Source of the DNA: Diphasiastrum complanatum
Taxonomy: Eukaryota > Streptophyta > Lycopodiopsida > Lycopodiales > Lycopodiaceae
DNA length: 64,000 nucleotides
Assembly (NCBI GenBank): GCA_029204225.1
Contig: CM055094.1
Location: 62,820,442 to 62,884,441 of the forward strand
Direction of reading: 5' to 3'
The notes under the pieces were generated by a model. That model was not told where the DNA came from. It did not search any database and saw only the letters and a list, made by a program, of their open reading frames with translations. Position numbers and translations under genes: made by a program. This document shows, one piece after another, positions 32,520 through 44,524 of this stretch (positions within the stretch are counted from its first letter, which is position 1; each line of letters starts with the position of its first letter).

Positions 32520-33697
32520 TGTTAGATTGCTTATGCTCAGGCTTAAACAAATCATTCAAGTAATGAGCATCCTGAAAACCGAAGGCCGACTACATGTATT
32601 TGGACTTTCACATTTTTCCTTTGAGATTTTTTGTGTCTTAAACGTTTTTTAGGCACCTTCGCCTTTTTTGTCTTTTTTTCGCCTTTTTCATGCCTTCGCA
32701 AAAAATGCGACACAATGTCTTAGAAACCATTTTAAGGCACCTTCGCCTTTTTCGTCCTTTTTCGTGCCTTCTCAAAAAATGCAATACAATGTCTTAGAAA
32801 CCATTTTAAGGCACCTTCGCCTTTTTCGCCTTTTTCGTGCCTTCACGAAAAATGCGACACAATGCCTTAGAAACCATTTTAAGGCACCTTCGGCTTTTTA
32901 GCCTTTTTTGCACTTTCGCAAATAATGCGACACATTGGCTTTAAACGTTTTTAAGGCACCTTCGACTTTTTTGCATTTTTCTGCCTTCGCTCTAGAGGCA
33001 CCTTCGGGATTTATATACCTTCAGTCTAAGGGCACCTTCGGGTTTTTTATACCTGGAGTCTTAGGGCACCTTCGGGTTTTTCGGGATTTTGCTACATTGG
33101 CAGACCGACGTTGCCAACTTATTATCAACCCTAAAAATAGCTGGACAACCAAATATCCCAAGGGCGGTTAGCGGTTACCAACTTTTGTACATATACAAAA
33201 CTGGAGTAAAAGGCATTTAAAGCTTATAAAATATTTGTCTCGCGACACTTGTAAATATATATACTAGTTGAATCAAGCAATGTCAGTGTTAAGAAAGACT
33301 TCTTTTCAATTAGAGTTATCTGTAGCCAGCGTTATCATGCTCAGCAAGCTGAAGTTATTACTTCAAGTCATTTTACTCACTATTGATATTAATCATAGTG
33401 CAATTTTTGTCTCACTACTGTATTGTTCATTTGCACAATTCTGTATGAATCACTTCTCAATTAGAGTTATCTGTAGCCAGCGTTATCACACTCAGCAAGT
33501 TGAAGTTATTACTTCAAGCCATTGTACTCGCTATTGATATTAATCAGAGTGCAATTTCTGTCTCACTATTGTATTGTTCATTTGCTCAATTCTGTATGAA
33601 TCACTTTTCTTCAATGTTTCTGCTACTAACTATTGCGTTTCCATTCCTACATGCATATTCTCAAAGCCTTGAGCTTCCGCTGTCGATCATCTCCACA
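32520..33697 (+). repeat. F3c 3' LTR (most complete F3 LTR)
   Basis: The LTR runs from TGTTAGATTGCTTATG to ATCTCCACA, 1178 bp. It contains about five tandem units of 73-84 bp (starts near 32632, 32716, 32790, 32863, 32936) with ggcaccttcgcctttttcgc-like blocks and gcgacacaatg. It also has a 151-bp tandem duplication (33306-33456, 33457-33607). Its end matches the LTR end next to the PBS in F3d at 58028. Confidence 0.87.
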
Positions 33698-34374
33698 ATT
33701 TATGACAAAAACTGTATATTCTTGGTTGTACACCTGATATCGGTTTAGCATGCAGGTGTACTACCACTCGGGACCTTCTTGGGCTCGCATGCGTTGATAT
33801 GATATTGGTATGGATATGCGATATTGGTTCAGTGCACGGATGTACGACTGCTCGGAAATTCCTTTAGCTCACGCGCGTTGATCTGATATCAGTATGGATC
33901 AGGATGAAAAGTAGAGAAAATATAATAATTTCGAAGTGTGTGATCGTTCAAAAGGCAAAAATCAGTAATGTAAAAAGTATGAAACCTCATAAACTCTGAA
34001 TGGAAATACTAGACACTGTCTAGTGTGATCTGTAGATTCTCAAACAAACAATGAGAGATTTCTTGCAAACCTCTCTCACAAACGGCACTTTTCACAAAAG
34101 CTAAGAAGTATTGTCTGCCCACTCAACAGATTTTCAATCTGTCTAATGTTGCCCTGGCCTTTCAGATGCCTCTAGAACTGTGTCTTCATTCCCCACTGAT
34201 AATTTTGAGCTCCAAAACTGACAGAATACACCAAGGAAGGATTCTTTCTAGCCGTTTTGTCTCTCTCATCTTTCACCTATTGTGAAGGACTTTCTCAGTT
34301 TCACTTCATTGCGGAGCCTGTGACAAGTTGTATCCACTAATCAGGCACGTAGGACTATCATAGCTCTGATAACG
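33698..34374 (-). repeat. F2-family leader remnant
   Basis: This matches the F2 leader at 15600-16406 in the same orientation, including two of the tandem leader units (about 33735-33900). The PBS equivalent (tagctctgataacg, about 34361-34374) is degenerate. No gag remains: the F3c LTR abuts it. Confidence 0.8.
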
Positions 34375-34656
34375 TGTCAATAATCAGATAAGTAACATCA
34401 AGCATTCACCATAAGCAATCACCAAAGAAGATGGAAGAAGAACATGCACTCTCACTCAATACTCTATCACACGTATTGCATACTACATGTAAAATGTACA
34501 AATAAACCCTGAACCCTTATAGAGAGAGAAAATTTAGGAATAGAGTACTAGACTAGCCTACGACTAGTTACAGTTGGTAATAGCTGTCAATAATAAAGTA
34601 CATCGTGAACAGTAACTAAGAAGTGTAACAATGAAGTCTATCATTGATTTCTAATA
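34375..34656 (-). repeat. F2-family LTR remnant
   Basis: TGTCAATAATCAG to TTGATTTCTAATA on the plus strand matches the F2 LTR (16419-16677). It is 282 bp and somewhat longer because of small insertions. The final CA is changed to TA. Confidence 0.8.
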
Positions 34657-34689
34657 GTTCTAACCTTAATCAAGAGTGTTTTCAAGTCT

Positions 34690-35560
34690 AAGTTTTATTC
34701 CATTGAAATTGGCTCAAGGCATAACGGAGAAAGCTAGATCGGGTCTGGTACAAATTGTAAGGTACATCAGACTACTGATTAAGTTTTGGTAGGGTATACT
34801 TGCCATCTTCTATTCTTCCTCTTCCGTTTTTGGGCAATTCTGCTTCGTGAGCTTGGCTTCAGCTATCATTGGTGTGGCCTTTTCTTTGCAGTCCATCATG
34901 TGATACTGCTCGAACACCTTTCTGGCATATTCTGACTGACTCAAATGTATTTTTCCCTTTGTTCAATCTCTTCTGATCACCAAGTAGAGGTATTTTGTTG
35001 CTTCTCCAAGATCTGTGATTTCATGAGTTTCCGAAATCTGACTCTTCGTGTCCTTGATCAGCATCAAGAAATTTCCTATCATTAGGGAATCATCCACAAA
35101 GATAGTCGGTATTACAAAATCTTTTCCTACTCTTTTTATGTAGACATTACAGTCCGGTTGTATAGGATTGAAGTCTAGAGACTTTAAAAGACCATCGAGC
35201 TTCTTATACCAAGCTCGTGATGCATGTTTTAGGCCATAGATGTATCTCTACAACCGACAGACATATTGTCGATTGTCAGGGTCTTCAAAACCTTCAGGCT
35301 GCTTAATGAAGATTTTCTCCTCTAGATCTCCATGGAGAAAGGTTGTTTTCATGTGTCAAAATAATCAACACCATATCTCTGCGTGTAGCCCTTCGCGACA
35401 AGCCTTGCCTTGTAGCGACCAATGGTGCCATCTGATTTCATCTTCTTCTTGTATACCCACTTGTAGTCGACAATTTTCCTGTTTTTTGGCAATGGCTCTA
35501 GTGTCCATGCCTCGTTTCACCTCATCGACTCGATCTCCTCTGACATTGCTTGCTTCCAAA
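34690..35560 (-). pseudogene. F4 reverse transcriptase and start of RNase H
   Basis: On the minus strand RT motifs read [31 protein letters not shown], then an internal loss of about 50 residues, FLHGDLEEKIF, YGLKHASRAWYKK, FVDDSLMIGN (the catalytic YVDD is FVDD here) and TPMIAEAKLTKQ. It runs into SSLMYLTICTRPDLA and stops near 34700, so most of RNase H and the 3' LTR are gone. Confidence 0.83.
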
Positions 35561-36741
35561 ATTCTCCCTCTGAACTCTGGATAGCTTCTTGATATGTTGT
35601 TGGCCCTTCAATGAAGCTACAATACTCAAATTGCATGTTTTCATTCCATTGAAGATTGTCAAAGTAATGGTCTGGAGGTCTTCTCTGTCTTGTTGACCTT
35701 CTAAGTTCCTTTCATCGTTGCTCAAACATCTCATGTTCGTGGGTTTGATCTTCTGCTTCTTGCTGCTTTGGAGTCTGTGGCTCTGCATTCTGATTTGATG
35801 TCTGTCCTCGATCTCCCTCTTGAATAGGCAGCAGTGTGAGATCTCATGGCCTCTTTCATCTGTCAGTCCAGGGAATGTGGACTCATCGAACTTCACATCT
35901 CTGTTCGAAACAACCTTTTTCGTGGTTGGATCGTAGAGCCTGTACACTTGTGTTCCATTTGAGTAGCCGACCATGATTGTTTACTCTGATTTGTCATCGA
36001 GCTTGTTTCTTTTTTCTTTTGGAATGTGCTTATATGTTGCACATCCAAACACACGTACATATGATAGATCAGGCTTTCTACCGGTCTACATTTCGTATGA
36101 CGTCTTGTTATCCAGCGCTGTCATTGTTGATCTATTCTACAGGTGTACAGTTGCAGCTATTGCCTCAGCCCAGAATTGACTTGGCAATTGAGCTTGTCCC
36201 ATCATGCATCTAGCTCCTTCGACTAGCGTTCTATTTCTTCTTTCTGCAACACCATTGTACTCTGGTGTCTATGCAGGAGTGAACTGGTGTTCTATCCCCT
36301 ATTCCTCGCAAAATCTTGAGAATTCTTTGCTTTTGTATTCACCTCCATTGTCAGACCTAAGGATCTGTATCTTTTTTGAGGTGTGTCGCTCTGCAAATGC
36401 CACAAACTTCTTGAAGGAATCAAACACTTCAGATTTCTTCTTTAGGTAGTAGATCGTGGTCATCCGGCTGTAATCATCTATGAACGTCAAAAAATACCTC
36501 GAACTTGAGAGCAAATCCATCTTCATTGGTCCACAGAGATTAGAGTGGACGAGCTCAAGAACTTCCTTGGCTCTTCTTCCCTCATGCGTGAATGAATTCT
36601 GATGTCGTTTGCCTTTTTGACAGGTTTCGCAAAACTCAATTTCAGGCCTTGATATTTTGAGACCTGTGACTATTTCTTTTCTGCTCATGTCATATAGGCT
36701 CCGCATGTTCAGATGATACATTCTCCTATGCGAAACACCCA
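35561..36741 (-). pseudogene. F4 GAG-pre-integrase and integrase
   Basis: The segment holds MYHLNMRSLYDMSRKEIVTG, CETCQKGKRHQ, ELVHSNLCGPM (Asn where the first catalytic Asp normally stands, HSD to HSN), LRSDNGGEYKS, NGVAERRNRTLVE and the C-terminal VGYSNGTQVYRLYDP. Stops lie near 36300 and 36270. It starts abruptly at the inverted F1 LTR at about 36742. Confidence 0.86.
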
Positions 36742-37730
36742 TCAATTTCAAACAAAACAATAGTGATAGAAATTACATTTGAAGTTATAGTAACTAACTT
36801 TGATATCGCCAGTACTACAGTGATTACGTAGCCAAACAATTAAGCATCAAAAATTATCAAACAAATAATTAATCGCGAAGAACTCCAGAAAACGCATACA
36901 TTCTGAGACGAAGCTGAATGCAATAAAGAATAGTATTGATTCAAAACAAAACATAAGTAGATGAATACAATAAGTTGTGGATCGAAGTCAGGTACTCTAT
37001 GTTATCTCTAAGCGGCTAAAAATGAAAGTCTGAATTAATGCGCAATGCTGAGAAGCAGTAGCGCAATAGCTATCTCTAAAATAACTCTAAGAAGTGAGCT
37101 AGAATGCTCATGAGTGTTCAAGCTCGCAAGCTTGAACTGTATGAATATGAAAGCTATTTATGCTAAGAAATTAGGTCGTCAATTGCGATCGCCAGTTGGC
37201 TGGTGATCTGCTGGCATCCATCCAGTCCTTGTCATTGATTGCTGATAAGCGGTGAAATTGGTCGTAAACATTTTGTCTGCATAAATGAACCAAAATTGTA
37301 ACTCTGCTGCAAAAATGAACTAAAACAGCCACAGGCGACACTGTCGTTTTTTTCGTGAAAAAGACGAAAATAGGTGAAAAAGGAGAAGGTGCCCTTAAAT
37401 CTCATTTAGAGTTGTCCCACACTTTGCCAGAGTCATTTCCTTAACATTTGAGGCTCTTTGAAAAAAGTGAAAAATGCGACACTGTGATTTTACACGAGAT
37501 TTCTGTCAAGCGAAAAATGCGAAAATGTGACACTGCATTTTTCAACTGGATTCCTGATAGGCAAAAAATAAGACACTATCATAAACTTCGTGTAATTCTG
37601 TAGACTGTGTAAAAACACTTGTAATTCTGTAGCCTGTGTAAACACACGAGAAAAATCTGCAGAACTGGATTAACAGTGGATGAAGATTAAAACCGATTAG
37701 TTGATTGGTAAGAAGGAGAATAATCCAACA
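36742..37730 (-). repeat. F1-family LTR, inverted and 3' truncated
   Basis: On the minus strand it begins TGTTGGATTATTC at 37730 and follows the F1 LTR to the tttgaaattgat region, lacking about the last 125 bp. The TATA region reads cataaatagc (near 37154-37163). It sits inside copia F4. No internal F1 sequence accompanies it. Confidence 0.9.
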
Positions 37731-38530
37731 AGAGGCTGCAATGTATTCTGATTCTGTAGATGATATTGCGATAGAGGTTTGTTTTCAACTGTTCCAAGAT
37801 ATTGAACCATTGTTGGAACATGAAGACATATCCTGTCATGCCCATGACTAGTCTCGGGTAGCGTGTCCATTCTAGGGACCGGTAGGCCGACAACCCGTAA
37901 GTTATTTGTGACTATTAGAGATTTGGGACCCTTATGTGTATATGGTCATAATAATGGTTGTAGGCCTAAACACTTGATGGTGGATTTGTATGGGTTTATC
38001 GGTGAGTCATTGGGGAACTGGATGACGTAGCCCAGATAGGTTGTAGAGGTGTCCAGAGAGGTGTCATGGTGCACTACTAATGGTGCATGGGCCTTGGAGG
38101 GTATAAGTATACCTATTGGGCTCTCACTAGTGTATGCTTGATTGCAGGACAAGTAGCTCTATGTTGTTGGTGTGATGCCTCATTCCTCTTTGAGTGATTG
38201 ATCGATAGCTTGGGGGCTAGATCTGTTCAATCTAGGTTAGGCTGCATAGGTGTCCAGAGAGGTGTCATAGTGCACTACTAGTGGTGCATGGGCCTTGGAG
38301 GGTATAAGTATACCTATTGGGCTCTCACTAGTGTATGCTTGATTGCAGGACTAGTAGCCGTATGTTATTGGTGTGATGCCTCATTCCTCTCTTAGTGATT
38401 GATCCATAGCTTGGGGGCTAGATCCGTTCAATCTAGGTTTGGTTGGGTTGGTTTGTCCACCATTAGGTTCCCTTGTGTTGCTTGTGATTGGCATGCTTAG
38501 AATATGATCCTTGGATTGAAAACTTTATAT
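37731..38530. repeat. Unassigned insert with 201-bp tandem repeat
   Basis: Two copies, 38048-38248 and 38249-38440, share ggtgtccagagaggtgtcat and gtataagtatacctattggg. The second block is a TATA-like sequence and may mark an LTR promoter. The segment separates F4 protease from F4 integrase together with the F1 LTR. I do not recognise its family. Confidence 0.6.
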
Positions 38531-39004
38531 ATTCATAAGTCAATCTCGATCATGCGGCATGTGTTGTCGTCGAACAAAATTCGAATTCCAAGATCTGCCA
38601 TCTTGAAAACTGATAGCAGATCTTTTCTGAGTGAAGGCACGTAGAGTGTTCCTGGCAGCTCTGCTTGCCCTGATAGTGTTCACAGCTGTAGAGTGCAAAT
38701 GCCTTTGACATCATGTCTGCTCCCATCACCAAGAATCACTGCTCTGTTATTTTCGAGCTCTCTGAAGTCGATCAAGATCTTCTTGTTGCAGGTGATGTGT
38801 GATGTTGCTCCTGAATCAATGACTACATTGTAGTCGTGTTCAGTGTAGCTCATTGAAGCTTCATCGAGTATAGTGAAGGCTTCATCACCTCTATCTGTAT
38901 CCTTGGATGACTCTACAACATTTGTCTTTTCAGCTTTGTTCTTTCTTTTTGGGTTGTATCTGCAATCGTATGCAGAATGCCCTTTTTTGTTGCAGTGCAT
39001 GCAA
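38531..39004 (-). pseudogene. F4 zinc knuckle and protease
   Basis: Minus-strand frame: CMHCNKKGHSAYDC (CX2CX4HX4C), a basic and acidic linker, the protease VIDSGATSHITCNKK and, after a frameshift near 38690, LYVPSLRKDLLSV. It is cut off at 39005, so the rest of gag is lost. It belongs with the integrase at 35561-36741. Confidence 0.85.
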
Positions 39005-39028
39005 GGTATTGCTGGATTGAACCATCAT

Positions 39029-39745
39029 GTATGGATCAAGTTGAAACTGTGAGATAAAGTTTATAGCATGGTGCATGCATGTGGCAAATATCAATATTAT
39101 TCCTTTAACTTTCATTAATCAAACAACTTCATGAATAGGTTAATACACTATTTTTGTGATCTTGCATATGTTTGAAAAAATCAAAATAATGTATTAAATG
39201 AGTATTTAACACTTTAAAGAGTACATATAAAAGCTAAGCCATTGTAGTTACTTCATATTACATGTGATTTGAAAATAACCGAAGTTGTCAATCACAGCGG
39301 GATGTATGATTAGAGTTGTTGACTGTGACCGGCAAGGCACAGGCTCGATTCACAACCACTGCAATGTGACATCTTAGGGGCTTGCTCCTCACATGGCATT
39401 GCCCAAATAGCGTTGCTAGGTTGTATATGTTGTACATAAAAACCACTAAGTGCCTAACATGTTGCAAAAAAAAAAAAAAAAAAAAAAACCCAAGTTCAAC
39501 ATCTTTGGTTATATTATAAAAATAGTAAAGGCAAAATTCAATAGACACTTAACAAAACATCAAATACACCTTCATATATGCAATTTTCAACTTTTTCACT
39601 TAGTAGCATAATTGACTTTGAATAGAATCTGGGAAAAAACAATACGATTTTTGTTTCGTCAAGGTTTTCCTCTTACAATAAGCATGCATTTTTCTGTTGT
39701 GGATGAGGATAGAAATGGGAAAAATAATGCAACATCACAAATTTT
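39029..39745. repeat. Direct repeat copy A (with SINE)
   Basis: Starts catcatgtatggatcaagtt and matches 40060-40600 over several hundred bases, including ctttaactttcattaatcaa. The copy is interrupted by a SINE at 39287-39486. No coding function is seen. Confidence 0.85.
39287..39486 (+). mobile_element. tRNA-related SINE with poly(A) tail
   Basis: The 200-bp insert begins gtcaatcacagcggg. It has a possible A box near 39307-39318 and a B-box-like GGCTCGATTCA at 39342-39352 (pol III consensus GGTTCRANTCC), and ends in about 21 A residues. It is flanked by aaccgaagtt and aacccaagtt, a likely target duplication. The paralogous copy B at about 40300 reads aagaacccaagttcaac without the insert, so the empty site is visible. 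It copies itself by using LINE enzymes in trans. Confidence 0.8.
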
Positions 39746-40059
39746 GGAAGCCTTTGTAAGAAAACCATGGTTTCCTCTCACTAGAATGCCTTATTGCAAG
39801 AATGGAAAGAGAAAGGGGATTGAGGACAAGAGAGTCAATAGAAATGTAAATGTTGAATAGGCATTGGAATTGCTTTCAATTCTATGTAATGCTCAACATG
39901 CTTTGTAAACTTGTATGCCTATTGTATTGATGCAACAATTTTCTTGTTTCATATTGAAACTATAATATGAAAATTGATGAAGAAATTTCAAATTGTAGAA
40001 TTTTTATATTTTGTCTCCATGTTTGTTATGCAATCACTAATTTATCAATCTATTAATAA

Positions 40060-40600
40060 TGATGTATGGATCAAGTTGAAGGTGTGAGATAAGGATTCTA
40101 GCATAATACATGCATGTGGCAAAGATTAATATTACTCCTTTAACTTTCATTAATCAAACAACTTCATGAATAATTTAATACACTATTTTTGTAATCTTGC
40201 ATATGTTTGGCAAAGTTAAAATAATGTATTTGATAACACTTTAAAGACTACATATAAAAGCCAACCCATTGTAGTTACTTCATGTTATATGTGATTTGAA
40301 AAGAACCCAAGTTCAACATCTTTTGTTATATATTATAGAAATAGTAAAGGCAAAATTCAATAGACAATAAGGCATCCAAGATACCTTCAAATATGCAATT
40401 TTCAACTTTTTTTCCTTAGTAGCATAATTGACAGATAGTATCTTGCTTTTTGGAAAGCCAAGATATTACTTCTCCACAAAGGAATGTTGCAAAACAATAC
40501 ATTTTTTTGTTTAGTCAAGGTTTTCCATAACTAGCATTTTTTTGTTGTGGATGAGAATACAAACGAGAAAAATAATATAAAATTACATAATTTTTCATGT
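40060..40600. repeat. Direct repeat copy B (empty SINE site)
   Basis: This is the second copy of 39029-39745, about 1 kb downstream, with gaaaagaacccaagttcaac uninterrupted where copy A holds the SINE. It continues through the ttgttgtggatgag block. The spacer 39746-40059 is AT-rich with nothing recognised. Confidence 0.85.
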
Positions 40601-40649
40601 TTTCAGGTATATTTAATTAATATTGAGACTTGCACAAGTCTCAAAATAA

Positions 40650-41760
40650 CTAAACATGTCTCACTTAGGATGGCTTAACCTCTTGAGCCATAGCTCCACT
40701 TGAGTGATTCCTTCCTTTGCCATGTTCACACTCCCAATAGCAACATTAGCATCCAACTTAAACAATCTCCCTTGTTTAAAGCCATTAGCAATGCATTTAT
40801 CATTCTTCATAATAGAACAAACCCCATGCTTGAAGTAAACATCCAATCCATTATCCATTAGTTGTCCAACACTTAGCAAGTTCTTAGTGAATGTAAAGCA
40901 CATTGTTTAGATCAATCCTTTTAGAAGATCCAGGGCATAAGGGAATGGTACCAATACCATCTATTCTACACTCTTGATCACTTGTTGTAAAAATGAACTT
41001 TTTAGCACCATTGAAAGAGAGTAGAGTTGAGAAATATGATTTTCTCAAGCAATTATTTGTGTTTTTCACATTTCCTTGCTCATTTTTTTCTAATGAAGTA
41101 TAGATGGGATGGCCCAACTTCTTGTGCCAAAGCTCTTGTGGTGTCATCTTGATCTCGACCATCAAACCACAAGAGTTAGAATAACACTTTGCATTAAGCT
41201 TGACTCAACCTTCCATATTTGTACCACTTGCATAAAGATCTCCATTCTTGTTTATCAAACATGCCTTGCTATCAAACTCAACAAGAAACCTTTCCTACAC
41301 TTAGTGAGCTCTTAGTCATGATAGGCATATAAAGTACTCCATCAAGCTTAATCTTTTTATAAGGACCAAGGTACATTGGGATAGCTCCAATATTTTCTAC
41401 CTTACAACATGGTCATTTGTTTTAATATGAATTTGTTTTCACCAAAGCAATGTATAAAAAATAGGGAAATATTCCTTATGTGGTGTTGTATGTGAAGATG
41501 CACCACTATCTATTCACCTAGGGTCTTTACCCCAATACTTGAAGAAGAAAATGAGGACACATCATGAAGGATTACTCATATTCACTATCCTCCTCGTCCT
41601 CCTTGGTAAGATTTTATTGCTTTGCTTGGATTTTCTTTTTCTTGAAGCATTACAAGAAAATATGCCCCTCAATAGTAGCATTAAGATGGACTTATTTTTT
41701 AACTTGTTGTTTTTGCCTTAGTGATTAGTTCTAGATAAAAATGGGTAATCTTCCTTGCTA
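40650..41760 (-). pseudogene. Scrambled copia gag-pol remnant related to F5/F6
   Basis: On the minus strand, from high to low coordinates: a partial zinc knuckle (near 41640-41700), IDSGASSHTT (protease), a protease C-terminal part, LWHKKLGHPIYTSLE (pre-integrase, near 41100), then protease C-terminus again (CRIDGIGTIPLCPGSSKRID, LLSVGQLMDNGLDVYF) and VELWLKRLSHPK (a second pre-integrase start). Two overlapping copies of the protease region are thus joined head to tail. Many stops. Confidence 0.75.
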
Positions 41761-42769
41761 CACCCCTACTTCTAGAATTGCCTTTTATTTGAAAGGCATG
41801 TCGTATGTCACCACCATATGCAAAGTTAGCTCAACAAACCCAGCTCTCATGCCAGTTAGTCACGATTACTCCACAACTAGTACACTTTGCAAAATTTTAA
41901 TTTTTTGGTAAAAACATTTGATGCATGTTATTGGACTAGACCAGGGTGTTCTTCCCTTGATGAGGTCTCTTGTTGTTGTTGGTGAACGGGTGTGATCTCG
42001 TCCTCTTGTTGGACTTGGACATGATTCATAATTGATATTACTTAGCAGAGACTAGGCGAAGTGATGAGAATTGTTGCTTACTTCAATGATTCTCAAAAAT
42101 AATTGATGAAAAATACAACAATCGTTGGCACTGTGATAGACTTGCAAAACAACTGTTGCTGCTAAAACACATCTAAATATATGTTTGAAAACTCTACTTG
42201 CATGCAAAGCCAAGCCAAGCAAGAAATAAAGTGGCGTTTTCTTTCTGTTGTTGAATTCATGCTTACTTTGGTGAACTGGTACAAGATCCTCATACCTTAG
42301 AGGCCCACACGCAAGTGATGTCTGGTGGTTTGAGCAACAACAGAACCCTCCTATCTTAGAGAGGACTCAAGAGGTTTCCCGAATAGCATTTCATGCGCTC
42401 ATAGAGTCACGCTCGGGTGACATGGGGTGGTAGGATTTTGGCACAATCCTGGCTACAGAAAATACTTTTTTTTATCCCGGTGCAATCTTGGCCACGCATT
42501 CCTAGCTGGGATGACATGGCGCTTGGGCAAGACATAATTAATTCCATAAGCTTGGCGGCGTTTTTTAACCCTAATGCCAAGTCTTCAATTTTTCTTTGTA
42601 TTTTTTATGCATCTCCAAAGTAAAAATATTTTACCTAGTCTTGGAATCTCGAGATATCAACCCCCAATTAGGGTGGATCCTATGACCTAAATGGTTAGAT
42701 ATTAGATTTAGGGTATGAATGGATCAGAGGTGAGAGGAAGAAGAGAGCTCACATGATGAGCCTCTTATT
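41761..42769. other. Spacer, no recognised gene
   Basis: Mixed-composition DNA before copia F5. It could hold a decayed LTR, but I see no TG...CA pair, PBS or coding motif. Confidence 0.4.
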
Positions 42770-43766
42770 ATGTCAAGTTTCTCATTTACAAGCATGAAGG
42801 GAGAAGATCCTTGGTGGATAGATAGTGGGGCTAGCTCCCACATGACAAGCAAGAGAGAGTACTTCTCTTCCTTCTCAACTTATGATGGCCCTTTCAAGTT
42901 TATTTTTATAGCAAATGATTGTGCTTGTATGATAGAAGGAATAGGATCAATACCCTTATGTTTGGGATCCTCAAAAAGGATCAAGATAGACAATGTACTT
43001 TACATTCCTAGCATCACTAAGAACTTGCTTAGTGTAGGCCAAATGCTTGACAATGGTTTTCTTGTGGAGTTTACCACAAATGGATGTAACATCAAGAAGG
43101 ATGGCAAGAGTATTGCAAGGGGCATAAGGTTTGGAAGGTTGTTCAAACTTGATGCTTTTGTAAACACTAACTTTGTGATGATAATCGAGGAGAGCAAGCT
43201 GTCAAGTTATTATTTGTGGCACAAGAGGCTTGGCCACATCAACTCAAGCTCATTGAAGGTCATCTGCAAGGAGGAAATAGCGTTAGGACTTCCAAAGTCC
43301 CTAACAAGAGAGGAGAAAGTATGTGAAGCATGTGCTCTTTCAAAAACACATAGGAAGTCATTCTAAAGCTCCATCACAAAGACAACTCATCCAATTGAGT
43401 TGATTCACTCGGATGTACACTTCACAAATACAAAGACAAATGGAAATGCATTCATGATTGTTACATTCATAGATGATTACTCAAGGTTTTGTTGGGTTTT
43501 TTTCCTTATACATAAAGCACAAGTATTTGAAAGCTTTCTCAAGTTCAAAGTCTTTGTTGAAAAGCATCATGATTACAAGATCAAGACTTTTAGAAGTGAT
43601 AATGGTGGAGAATATATCTCCAATAGCTTTAAGAGATTTTGTGACCAATAAGAAATTAAAAAAGAGCTATATTTTCCCTATACCCCTCAACAAAATGGGG
43701 TGGCTGAGAGGAAAAATAGGACATTGTGTGAATGTTCTAAAGCCTTAAGAATTGATGCTAGCTTAC
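42770..43766 (+). pseudogene. F5 protease, pre-integrase and integrase core
   Basis: The frame begins just before the protease motif WWIDSGASSHMT and runs through NVLYIPSITKNLLSVGQ, LWHKRLGHIN and CEACALSKTH to a TAA at 43364-43366. It then reads HPIELIHSDVHF, VTFIDDYSRFCW, FRSDNGGEYIS and NGVAERKNRT, with all three catalytic acids kept. A TAA at 43649-43651 lies between them. Coding stops at 43766, where the gypsy LTR begins. Gag is absent. Confidence 0.9.
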
Positions 43767-44524
43767 TGTTGGAGGGTTTGCGGATCCCAAGGCAACCCTA
43801 ACCCTAGTTAATAAGTGAGAGGGATTTGGCACCCTGCGTGTGTAAGTCCAACCCAATGATCACATAGTTATTTGATTAATTAGAATGTTAATAAAAGGAC
43901 TTTAGGCCTTTTTGCGGGACTTTTAATGTCACAGGGCCTAAATGTCAAGTTAGTGAATAAAGTTGGGTTTCCCTCCAATTTTGATGGTTCCCACACTTTT
44001 TGAAATTTGAATAAAAAAAGAGACAAGACTGGACCAATAGGATTCAGAGGCCAGGGTCCTCCTCTCTACTATAAAAAGTGACCAACTCGAGTTGCTCCTG
44101 ATGTTCATTTTCTCATTTCAATTAAGCAGATTGGTTCTCTTTAGAAATGGATTGATGAATGTCCTTGCTCTTCCTCTCTTCTCCTCCAGTTCTCATGCTT
44201 TCTTTGGATTTTGCTAATTGTTGGATTTGATCATTATTGGAATTGCTATTTCTTATGCTTTTTGTGAGAGAGAAAGGGAGAGAGAGAAGAGTAAGTTTCT
44301 ATCATTGTTGTGGATCTAGGATTAATGGAAGTAGGGTTAATGGATGTAGTGTTAATGCTTAGTGTTAATGGATGTTAGTGTTAGATCCTCCATTCATGTT
44401 GAAATCTGAACTATATTATCGCTTTCATGGGAACGAACCTACGCATGACAACTAACTCCGTCTCTTTGATGCTAGATTGACTAGATCTTGGATTCAGGTT
44501 AGGCAAGGAAAGAAACCCACTACA
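43767..44524 (+). repeat. Gypsy 5' LTR
   Basis: TGTTGGAGGGTTTGCGG to AAACCCACTACA, 758 bp, followed by a gypsy PBS. A TATA box (ctataaaaag) lies at 44069-44078. It is inserted in F5 integrase. No 3' LTR is found. Confidence 0.8.

Noticed and set aside
32668-32901. Plus-strand frame with repeated peptides
   Set aside because: It is the tandem LTR array of F3c read as protein.
32632-33000. CRISPR-like array
   Set aside because: Units are contiguous imperfect tandem repeats in a plant LTR, with no unique spacers.
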